From contig CAJOLZ010000011.1 of the NCBI GenBank assembly GCA_905235575.1, forward strand, positions 1-58,260: a stretch of 58,260 bases of DNA, in the 5' to 3' direction. The position numbers were made by a program, and so were the translations under genes. The stretch's first letter is position 1; each line of letters begins with the position of its first letter. Under the pieces are notes generated by a model. The model saw only the letters and a program-made list of their open reading frames with translations, made no database searches and was not told where the DNA came from. This document shows, in pieces, positions 53,150 through 58,260 of this stretch. This stretch comes from an uncultured Bacteroidaceae bacterium. Its GTDB lineage: Bacteria > Bacteroidota > Bacteroidia > Bacteroidales > Bacteroidaceae.

Positions 53150-54298
53150 ATGGCAAAAACAGCATTGATAACGGGTGTGACCGGACAGGACGGGTCATAC
53201 CTCTCAGAGTTTCTCTTGGAGAAAGGATACGACGTACACGGCATCATCCGCCGCAGCAGTGTGGACTTCCGCGAGCGCATAGCGCATCTGGAGGGTCAGC
53301 CGCATTTCCACCTGCACTACGGGGATATGGGCGACTCGATGGGGCTGGTGCAAGTGATCCGTAAGGTGCAGCCGGACGAGATCTATAACCTGGCGGCTCA
53401 GAGCCACGTACAGGTGAGCTTCGACTCGCCGGAGTTCACGGCAGACGTGGACGCGACGGGTGTGCTCCGCATTCTTGAAGCCGTTCGCCAGTGCGGGTTG
53501 GAAAAGACGTGCCGTATCTATCAGGCCAGCACCAGCGAACTGTATGGTAAAGTAGAGGAAGTTCCTCAGAACGAGAATACCCCCTTCCATCCTTACAGTC
53601 CGTATGCAGTAGCCAAGCAGTATGGCTTTTGGATTGTCAAGGAATACCGTGAGGCCTACAATATGTACTGCTGCTCTGGCATTCTCTTCAACCACGAGTC
53701 TGAGCGTCGTGGCGAGACCTTCGTCACCCGCAAGATAACCCTCGCTGCCGCACGCATCAGCCAAGGCTTGCAGGACTGCCTCTATCTGGGCAATATGGAC
53801 AGCCTCCGCGACTGGGGTTATGCCAAGGACTATGTGGAGTGTATGTGGCTCATCCTGCAGCAGGAGAAGCCCGAGGACTTCGTGATTGCAACAGGTGTAC
53901 AGCATTCAGTTCGTGAGTTCACTGAACTTGCCTTCCGTCATGCCGGCATTGAACTCGAATTCAAGGGCGAAGGTTTGGATGAAGTGGGCGTAGTAAAAAC
54001 TATCAACTCTCCACTTTCAACTGACTCTAAACTCTCAACTTTCCACTCTCAACTAAAACCCGGCGACATTGTCGTAAGGGTTTCTCCTGACTTCTACCGT
54101 CCTACCGATGTGGTCAACCTCTGGGGCGATCCCACCAAGGCAAAGGCCAAACTCGGTTGGAACCCCAACAAGACCAGTTTTGAGGAACTGGTGAAGATTA
54201 TGGTCGAGGCAGATATTGCCAAGGTAGCTGCAGAAGGAGCTGCCGCGAAGGTGAGGACGAATCTGGCGGAGTACCTCGAAAAAGGAATAGTGAAATAA
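53150..54298 (+). CDS. gmd: GDP-mannose 4,6-dehydratase
   Basis: A 382-residue short-chain dehydrogenase that makes GDP-4-keto-6-deoxymannose, the first step to GDP-L-fucose for surface glycans. NAD(P)-binding [20 protein letters not shown], catalytic [10 protein letters not shown] and [11 protein letters not shown] (YxxxK), and RNA-like [17 protein letters not shown] are typical. Residues ~283-303 ([20 protein letters not shown]) are encoded by a low-complexity repeat related to family C (53998-54058), inserted in frame between [12 protein letters not shown] and [14 protein letters not shown], a surface-exposed variable site. It is followed by fcl after the DUF559 cassette. Confidence 0.95.
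   Translation: MAKTALITGVTGQDGSYLSEFLLEKGYDVHGIIRRSSVDFRERIAHLEGQPHFHLHYGDMGDSMGLVQVIRKVQPDEIYNLAAQSHVQVSFDSPEFTADVDATGVLRILEAVRQCGLEKTCRIYQASTSELYGKVEEVPQNENTPFHPYSPYAVAKQYGFWIVKEYREAYNMYCCSGILFNHESERRGETFVTRKITLAAARISQGLQDCLYLGNMDSLRDWGYAKDYVECMWLILQQEKPEDFVIATGVQHSVREFTELAFRHAGIELEFKGEGLDEVGVVKTINSPLSTDSKLSTFHSQLKPGDIVVRVSPDFYRPTDVVNLWGDPTKAKAKLGWNPNKTSFEELVKIMVEADIAKVAAEGAAAKVRTNLAEYLEKGIVK
53998..54058 (+). repeat. Repeat C-like insertion inside gmd
   Basis: CAACTCTCCACTTTCAACTG, then ACTCTAAACTCTCAACTTTC, then CACTCTCAACT. It keeps the frame and is read as about 20 extra residues. Confidence 0.75.
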
Positions 54299-54405
54299 CG
54301 ACCCACCTCAGTCCTCCCTGTAGGGAGGAAGAAACGACCCTCCTCGGTCCTCCCTGTAGGGAGGAAGAAACGACCCACCTCAGTCCTCCCTGTAGGGAGG
54401 AAGAA
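54298..54405 (+). repeat. Repeat D, three tandem 36-bp units
   Basis: Units begin CGACCCACCTCAGTCCTCC or CGACCCTCCTCGGTCCTCC and end CTGTAGGGAGGAAGAAA. Each contains the palindrome TCCTCCCTGTAGGGAGGA. They end 2 nt before the DUF559 start codon. Confidence 0.85.
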
Positions 54406-54407
54406 AT

Positions 54408-54875
54408 ATGGAAAAGAGTATAAAGATCGAGAGCTCAAAAACCTCCTTACAAGGAGGGAAGGGTGGATTTCGCTACAAGAATGCTGATCCTATGGAGTAT
54501 GGGCTATTGAAAGCCTATGCGAGAGAAAACAGGAAGAACATGACTCAGGCTGAAAGCATTCTGTGGAGCCAAATTAGAGGGAAGGCGCTTGGGGTTACGT
54601 TTCTAAGACAATACATCATTGGTGATTATATTACAGACTTTGCTTGTTTAGAACCGAAGGTTGTTATAGAAGTTGATGGTGGTTATCACTCAGAACCAAG
54701 ACAGGTAGAAGATGACGCTATTCGCCAAGACTGGTTAGAGCACCAAGGTTTCAAGGTAATAAGATTCACTAATGAAGAAGTAGAATGTGATATTGATAAT
54801 ACAGTAAACAAAATTAAAAAGGAGATTTTCCCCGACCCTACTTGCAAGGAGGGAGAAGGGGGTGGTCTGCTTTAA
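54408..54875 (+). CDS. DUF559 domain protein (Vsr/PD-(D/E)XK-like endonuclease)
   Basis: A 155-residue protein. The DUF559 core, residues ~27-140, has NRKNMTQAESILWSQIRGK, then GVTFLRQYIIGDYITDFACL, then EPKVVIEVDGGYHSE, then RFTNEEVECDID. The D and ExD pattern (YITDF; VIEVDGG) is the nuclease-like active site seen in Vsr-type endonucleases. Both protein ends are encoded by repeat D: the N-terminal KTSLQGGKGGF and the C-terminal PDPTCKEGEGGGLL. The gene sits between gmd and fcl and is flanked by D palindromes, so it looks inserted. The activity is inferred. Confidence 0.85.
   Translation: MEKSIKIESSKTSLQGGKGGFRYKNADPMEYGLLKAYARENRKNMTQAESILWSQIRGKALGVTFLRQYIIGDYITDFACLEPKVVIEVDGGYHSEPRQVEDDAIRQDWLEHQGFKVIRFTNEEVECDIDNTVNKIKKEIFPDPTCKEGEGGGLL
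54438..54468 (+). repeat. Repeat D copy inside the DUF559 start
   Basis: CCTCCTTACAAGGAGGGAAG followed by GGTGG, translated in frame as TSLQGGKGG. Confidence 0.75.
54835..54866 (+). repeat. Repeat D copy over the DUF559 end
   Basis: CCCTACTTGCAAGGAGGGAG followed by AAGGGGGTGGT, encoding the last residues of the DUF559 protein. Confidence 0.75.
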
Positions 54876-54880
54876 TAGTT

Positions 54881-54909
54881 CCCTCCTTGCAAGGAGGGTT
54901 AGGGAGGAT
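54881..54909 (+). repeat. Repeat D copy before fcl
   Basis: CCCTCCTTGCAAGGAGGG palindrome followed by TTAGGGAGGAT, ending just before the fcl start and possibly serving as its upstream translation region. Confidence 0.75.
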
Positions 54910-54915
54910 CTTATA

Positions 54916-55857
54916 ATGAAAAAAAACAGTAAGATATACGTCGCCGGCCACCGTGGCATGGTAGGTTCCGCCATTGTGCGCGAACTCCAGCGACAGGGAT
55001 ATACCAACATCATTACCCGTACCCACAGGGAACTGGACCTCACGCGGCAGGAGGCTGTGGAGGCGTTCTTTGCCGCAGAGAAGCCGGAGTACGTGTTCCT
55101 CGCGGCTGCCAAGGTGGGCGGCATCGTGGCTAACCAGAGCGCACTGGCGGACTTCATGTACGACAATATGATCCTGGAGATGAACGTCATCCATGCCGCC
55201 TGGCAGAACGGCTGCAAGAAGCTGGAGTTCCTGGGCTCTTCGTGCATCTACCCGAGGATGGCTCCGCAGCCCATGCCGGAGAGTTGCCTGCTGACCAGCG
55301 AACTGGAGAAGACCAACGAGGCGTATGCGCTTGCCAAGATTAGTGGCCTGAAGTATTGCGAGTTTCTCAACCGCCAGTACGGCACTGACTACATCTCCGT
55401 CATGCCTACCAACCTCTACGGACCCAACGACAACTACCACCCCGAGCACTCCCACGTGCTGCCCGCCCTCATCCGCCGCTTCCACGAGGCAAAGGAGGCC
55501 GGCCTGCGGGAAGTCACCTGCTGGGGTGACGGCAGTCCCCTTCGCGAGTTCCTCTATGTCGATGACCTCGCCAACCTCTGCGTCTTCCTCATGAACAACT
55601 ACAGCGGAAATGAGACTGTGAATGCCGGCACCGGCAAGGAACTCACCATCAAGGCCCTGACGGAGCTGGTGGCCAAGGTCGTGGGCTACGAGGGCGAGAT
55701 TAAGTGGGACACCACCCGTCCCAACGGTACGCCTCGCAAGCTTCTCGATGTGAGCAAAGCCACCGCTCTGGGCTGGACGTACAAGACCGAACTCGAAGAC
55801 GGCATCCGCCTGGCGTACGAAGACTTCCTCCATAACCCCATGCGCGCGGAGCGTTGA
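54916..55857 (+). CDS. fcl: GDP-L-fucose synthase
   Basis: A 313-residue epimerase/reductase that converts GDP-4-keto-6-deoxymannose to GDP-L-fucose. The start MKKNSKIYVAGHRGMVGSAI has the nucleotide-binding GxxGxxG. Catalytic FLGSSCIYPRMAPQPM and NEAYALAKISGLKYCE (YxxxK), then NLYGPNDNYHPEHSHVLPAL are typical. It acts directly after Gmd. The ATG at 54916 is chosen by homology; the longer frame begins inside the D repeats. Confidence 0.96.
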   Translation: MKKNSKIYVAGHRGMVGSAIVRELQRQGYTNIITRTHRELDLTRQEAVEAFFAAEKPEYVFLAAAKVGGIVANQSALADFMYDNMILEMNVIHAAWQNGCKKLEFLGSSCIYPRMAPQPMPESCLLTSELEKTNEAYALAKISGLKYCEFLNRQYGTDYISVMPTNLYGPNDNYHPEHSHVLPALIRRFHEAKEAGLREVTCWGDGSPLREFLYVDDLANLCVFLMNNYSGNETVNAGTGKELTIKALTELVAKVVGYEGEIKWDTTRPNGTPRKLLDVSKATALGWTYKTELEDGIRLAYEDFLHNPMRAER

Positions 55858-55860
55858 CCC

Positions 55861-56136
55861 TTACGGCAGGTCCGAAAGCTCCCGTCGCAGCGCATTCATT
55901 TCAGGGTTAACTCGGACGGGAGCATGGCTTCCCGTGGTGTCCAGTTCCAATACGCCCAGTATCTTGGCCTCTGGCCAATACTTACGGAGTTTGACGAGCT
56001 GGTCGATAAGCACTGAGCGCTTTCCGCAGTCGACGACAACGCAGTGTCCGATGTGAGGGATAAAGCGATGATGAGACTCACAACCACAGCTTTTAGCAGC
56101 TGAGTCATTGACGAGGATATATTTGATTTGATACAT
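55861..56136 (-). CDS. Small protein of unknown function
   Basis: A 91-residue protein starting MYQIKYILVNDSAAKSCGC and continuing HHRFIPHIGHCVVVDCGKRS, VLIDQLVKLRKYWPEAKILG, ending in MNALRRELSDLP. I do not recognise the family. The longer in-frame start at 56229 would include residues encoded by repeat B (DFSGFCVTSL), so the ATG at 56136 is preferred. It stands on the minus strand in line with the small membrane protein, the DUF6266-like gene and the M15 peptidase, and converges on fcl. Confidence 0.55.
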   Translation of the reverse strand: MYQIKYILVNDSAAKSCGCESHHRFIPHIGHCVVVDCGKRSVLIDQLVKLRKYWPEAKILGVLELDTTGSHAPVRVNPEMNALRRELSDLP

Positions 56137-56184
56137 GTCATTTCGATATTTGATTAATTTTGAATAATATTTGTGAGATAAAGA

Positions 56185-56275
56185 GGTCACACAGAAACCA
56201 CTGAAATCACTGAAATATTGCTGACGCATAGCGAGCCGTAGGCTCTTTCTGTGTTATCTGTGATATCCGTGTGAC
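56185..56275. repeat. Inverted pair of repeat B without a gene
   Basis: GGTCACACAGAAACCACTG plus AAATCACTGAA (56185-56214) faces TTTCTGTGTTATCTGTG plus ATATCCGTGTGACC (56246-56275). About 31 nt lie between them, including the hairpin GAGCCGTAGGCTC. It resembles the GxxExxY cassette ends but holds no ORF. Confidence 0.8.
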
Positions 56276-56289
56276 CAAGAATCAGAGCG

Positions 56290-56472
56290 TTACATCAGGT
56301 GCGACACACACGAGGTCGTGAGCGTCCCGCCCAGGAGCAAGCCAATGATGTAGGCCAGCACCTTCAGGACGATGACCCACCAGGGGTCGTTGGTTTTCAA
56401 CCCGGCCTCCTGAGCCTTCTCAGGGTCAGCCACGATGTCCTCAATCTGCTCTTTGGAAAGTTTGATTTTCAT
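56290..56472 (-). CDS. Small single-pass membrane protein (smalltalk-like)
   Basis: A 60-residue protein with a charged N-terminus (KLSKEQIEDIVADPEKAQEA) and one hydrophobic helix (WWVIVLKVLAYIIGLLLGG) ending TTSCVSHLM. Very small membrane proteins with a C-terminal TSC are common next to amidase or peptidase genes in Bacteroidales accessory loci and are named 'smalltalk' there; the link is from recall. A holin-like role with the nearby M15 peptidase is conceivable but unproven. Confidence 0.6.
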   Translation of the reverse strand: MKIKLSKEQIEDIVADPEKAQEAGLKTNDPWWVIVLKVLAYIIGLLLGGTLTTSCVSHLM

Positions 56473-56507
56473 AATTCACACTGGTTTTAAAAAGTTAATA
56501 AATAATA

Positions 56508-57044
56508 GTCACACAGAACCGACGCACGAGCGAGCGGAGAGCCATGCTTGCATGAACTAGCCCGAGCGAGAAGGAGGAAGACGAAGTCAAATCACAGAAA
56601 CCACAGAAATGACACTAAATGACATTACATACGAGATACGTGGAGCCATCTATGATGTGTATAAAGCACTGGGGCCCGGCCTGTTGGAATCCGTGTACGA
56701 AGAGGCACTGGTATTCGAGTTAGAGCAACGAGGCCTTAATGTGGAAAGACAGAAACAGGTACCTATCATATATAAAGGTAATGTGTTGAAGACTGAACTA
56801 CGATTGGATCTTCTGGTGGAAGATACTGTTATCGTAGAACTCAAATCAGTGGAGGAAATGAAGAAAGTGTTTGCGAAACAACTTCTCACTTACCTCCGTC
56901 TGATGAACAAGAAGGTTGGACTTCTTGTGAACTTCAACACGGACAACATCCTGATGTCAATAGATCGCATAGCGAACTAAATTTCTGTGCTTTGACTTTC
57001 CCCTTCGGGCCGTCGAGCTAAACCTTCCGTGCTTTCTGTGTGAC
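56508..57044 (+). mobile_element. Candidate repeat-bounded cassette carrying the GxxExxY gene
   Basis: A 537-bp segment that begins GTCACACAGAA (56508-56518) and ends TTCTGTGTGAC (57034-57044), a perfect 11-bp terminal inverted repeat of repeat B. Inner inverted copies CACAGAAAT and ATTTCTGTG abut the start and stop of the single gene. It lies in opposite orientation inside a minus-strand gene group. Confidence 0.65.
56609..56980 (+). CDS. GxxExxY protein (PD-(D/E)XK nuclease-like)
   Basis: A 123-residue protein of the GxxExxY family: ITYEIRGAIYDVYKALGPG, then LLESVYEEALVFELEQRGL (the G-x-x-E-x-x-Y motif), then KTELRLDLLVEDTVIVELKS, whose D and ExK match a PD-(D/E)XK-type active site, then KKVGLLVNFNTD. 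Activity is unproven for the family. The ATG lies inside repeat B (CACAGAAATGAC) and the stop TAA is followed at once by ATTTCTGTG, so repeat and gene form one unit. Confidence 0.9.
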   Translation: MTLNDITYEIRGAIYDVYKALGPGLLESVYEEALVFELEQRGLNVERQKQVPIIYKGNVLKTELRLDLLVEDTVIVELKSVEEMKKVFAKQLLTYLRLMNKKVGLLVNFNTDNILMSIDRIAN

Positions 57045-57063
57045 AAAGAACTAAGCGTAGCGC

Positions 57064-57801
57064 CTACTCGTCGCCTCCGCCTTCACCGGAGCCGCCACCA
57101 GCGCCGCCGCCGGAGTTATCGTTATCGTTATCGTTGGTCGAAGACCCACCACCGCCGCCAGGCGTTTCTGTGTTATCTGTGGTTTCTGTGTGACCAGACC
57201 CGCCGCCGCTCGAAGAGCCAGAATCTGTGCTATCTGTGGTTTCTGTGTGACCAGAACCGGTAGTCACCGTGCCGTCCGCGTTGATGGTCGTCGTCACGCC
57301 ATACTCATTCACGATGATGATCACCGTGCTGTCGCCCTGCAGGGCATTCAGCGTGATGGTCTGGGGCCAGGGCCCCGAGAGGTACACCTCCTGATAGCCG
57401 CTCTTCGAGGCAATCTTGATGCTCTTCGGGTGCTCCGCAGCATAGTCGCTGATAGCCTGCTCCACGTCGTCGATGGTCACGTCCTCGCCGGCCACATACT
57501 GCTCCGCCAGCGTCTGCAGGGCCAGCCCCAGTCCCTTCTTGTTCAGGCTGTAGTAGCGGTTGCTGGGACTGCCGCTCGTCGCGGTGATCGTCTGGCGGAT
57601 GGTCCTCAGGTGATGCTTCATGTGCATCTGCACCATTTTGAACACCGCCTGTCGGATGCGAGCCTCCGGGTTCGAGTACGCGCTCACCGGCATGGTGGGA
57701 GCACTGCGGGCAAACGTCTTGCCGTTGCGGGTGTAATACGTGATACCGTCGATGGTACCTGTTGACTTGCGGCCAATGCCGACTTGTTTAATCTGTGCCA
57801 T
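57064..57801 (-). CDS. DUF6266-like protein with repeat-derived C-terminal linker
   Basis: A 245-residue protein. Residues 1 to ~175 have the basic start IKQVGIGRKSTGTIDGITYY, then TRNGKTFARSAPTMPVSAYS, then a helical region and a short beta part, resembling DUF6266-type proteins of Bacteroidota accessory loci (uncertain). The C-terminal ~65 residues are low-complexity G, S, D and T. Two copies of repeat B (57224-57252 and 57164-57195) are read in reverse and encode GHTETTDSTDS (about residue 184) and GHTETTDNTET (about 203). The gene precedes the GxxExxY cassette and the small membrane protein on the minus strand. Confidence 0.6.
   Translation of the reverse strand: MAQIKQVGIGRKSTGTIDGITYYTRNGKTFARSAPTMPVSAYSNPEARIRQAVFKMVQMHMKHHLRTIRQTITATSGSPSNRYYSLNKKGLGLALQTLAEQYVAGEDVTIDDVEQAISDYAAEHPKSIKIASKSGYQEVYLSGPWPQTITLNALQGDSTVIIIVNEYGVTTTINADGTVTTGSGHTETTDSTDSGSSSGGGSGHTETTDNTETPGGGGGSSTNDNDNDNSGGGAGGGSGEGGGDE
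57164..57195 (+). repeat. Repeat B inside the DUF6266-like gene, copy 1
   Basis: TTTCTGTGTTATCTGTGG followed by TTTCTGTGTGACC; antisense to the gene and in frame. Confidence 0.8.
57224..57252 (+). repeat. Repeat B inside the DUF6266-like gene, copy 2
   Basis: TCTGTGCTATCTGTGG followed by TTTCTGTGTGACC; 60 bp from copy 1, in the same orientation. Confidence 0.8.
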
Positions 57802-57884
57802 AATTAATTGGTTTTAAAAGATTTTTGAACGATTTTGAATAAGATTTTGAGAGATTTCTGGCCGTATGGCCATCCCAATAAGAG

Positions 57885-57912
57885 TTCTGTGATATCCGTG
57901 ATATCTGTGTGA
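57885..57912 (+). repeat. Repeat B between the M15 and DUF6266-like genes
   Basis: TTCTGTGATATCCGTGATA followed by TCTGTGTGA, ending a few bases from the M15 peptidase stop. Confidence 0.75.
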
Positions 57913-57917
57913 GAGAG

Positions 57918-58260
57918 TTAGGCAATCTGCATCGCAGATGCGAGCGTGAGCCTTCCGTAACCCAGTTTCCCATTACCCTGGGCCTTCAGAATCCCATGGC
58001 GGTTACGCTCCTTCGAGACGTAGCTCACATGGATAAACGTAGGGTAGAGGATCACCTGGTCGAAGTCAATCTTCGGGTCAATCAAGATGAGCTTGAATGC
58101 CGCCACCAGCCTTTCGCGCCGCGAAGCCATTTCTGTGCTATCAGTGCTTTCTGTGTGACCTACATAGAAGTCCGCCGCCTCGCCGCGCATGTGTTGAGAA
58201 GTACTCGAGCTGTGCGCCAGCTTGTCATTCAGCTCCTTCGTGCGGAACCCGCTCGTCACC
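57918..58260 (-). CDS. M15 family peptidase, 5' end outside the window
   Basis: The C-terminal part of a D-Ala-D-Ala carboxypeptidase-like M15 peptidase, as in phage endolysins and Bacteroidota lysis-like loci. Visible motifs: TSGFRTKELNDKLAHSSST, then SQHMRGEAADFYV (zinc-ligand HxxGxAxD), and FIHVSYVSKERNRHG with the second zinc histidine. A copy of repeat B (58131-58160) is read in frame between ADF and the next helix as VGHTESTDSTEM, an insertion in a loop. The frame is still open at the right edge. Confidence 0.85.
   Translation of the reverse strand, partial: VTSGFRTKELNDKLAHSSSTSQHMRGEAADFYVGHTESTDSTEMASRRERLVAAFKLILIDPKIDFDQVILYPTFIHVSYVSKERNRHGILKAQGNGKLGYGRLTLASAMQIA
58131..58160 (+). 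repeat. Repeat B inside the M15 peptidase gene
   Basis: TTCTGTGCTATCAGTGC followed by TTTCTGTGTGACC; in frame and antisense to the gene. Confidence 0.8.

Noticed and set aside
54298..54405. CRISPR-like tandem array before DUF559
   Set aside because: The three 36-bp units are directly adjacent with no unique spacers; it is a simple tandem repeat of family D.
55861..56229. Longer start (56229) for the small unknown protein
   Set aside because: The extra N-terminal residues are encoded by a repeat B copy; the ATG at 56136 gives a coherent protein.

Overview
The window comes from a Bacteroidota chromosome, most likely a Prevotella-like member of the Bacteroidales. The evidence is the TAnnTTTG (-7) promoter boxes with TTTG about 20 bp upstream, the conserved Bacteroidales gene runs (nusB-yajC-YbbR-coaE-DUF5606; DUF1599-DoxX-tpiA-SPOR-folE), a secreted GH38 enzyme with a Prevotella-type C-terminal sorting tail, and UpxY-like and Mfa-like genes. 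The genus is inference.

1-9.1 kb is a mobile island on the minus strand. An XRE regulator, a small broken ORF and a DinD-RhuM fusion lead into a complete Wadjet-type (JetABCD) anti-plasmid SMC operon and a DUF6155 gene. The 3' end of a mobile-element protein lies at the left edge. Three single-base indels at short homopolymers break the edge gene, jetC and the small ORF. I see no such indels in the core genes.

9.6-42.3 kb is intact core chromosome: ABC exporter, nadK, a DJ-1 protein, ispD, recG, ndk, an M23/LysM peptidase, DUF1599, a DoxX protein, tpiA, a SPOR protein, folE, dnaG, an Lrp regulator, an S4 protein, pepT, pth, rplY, a PUR-alpha-like protein, nusB, yajC, a YbbR protein, coaE, DUF5606, a DPP-IV-like peptidase, rubredoxin, tRNA-Arg(CCG), asnA, a TonB receptor and a GH38 alpha-mannosidase. 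The gaps hold seven copies of an unusual 80-bp element: four 14-bp palindromes at a strict 22-bp period.

42.4-58.3 kb is accessory. A NusG/UpxY-like regulator with a large extra C-terminal region and a long leader is followed by decayed ORF6N and AbiH genes. Next come two Mfa-like fimbrial lipoproteins with a helical/winged-helix protein, an AAA/DUF4143 ATPase, a DUF3791-DUF3990 toxin-antitoxin group, a collapsed zeta-toxin locus, GDP-L-fucose genes (gmd, fcl) and a minus-strand M15 peptidase/DUF6266-like/small membrane protein group.

The most striking signal is at 52.3-57.1 kb. Three small genes of unrelated families (four-helix bundle, DUF559 and GxxExxY, the last two with PD-(D/E)XK-like nuclease motifs) each sit tightly between inverted copies of their own dispersed repeat. 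Two of them separate genes that look like former neighbours. Related repeat copies are scattered around, and several are translated in frame as protein linkers. This looks like a set of repeat-plus-small-protein mobile cassettes.
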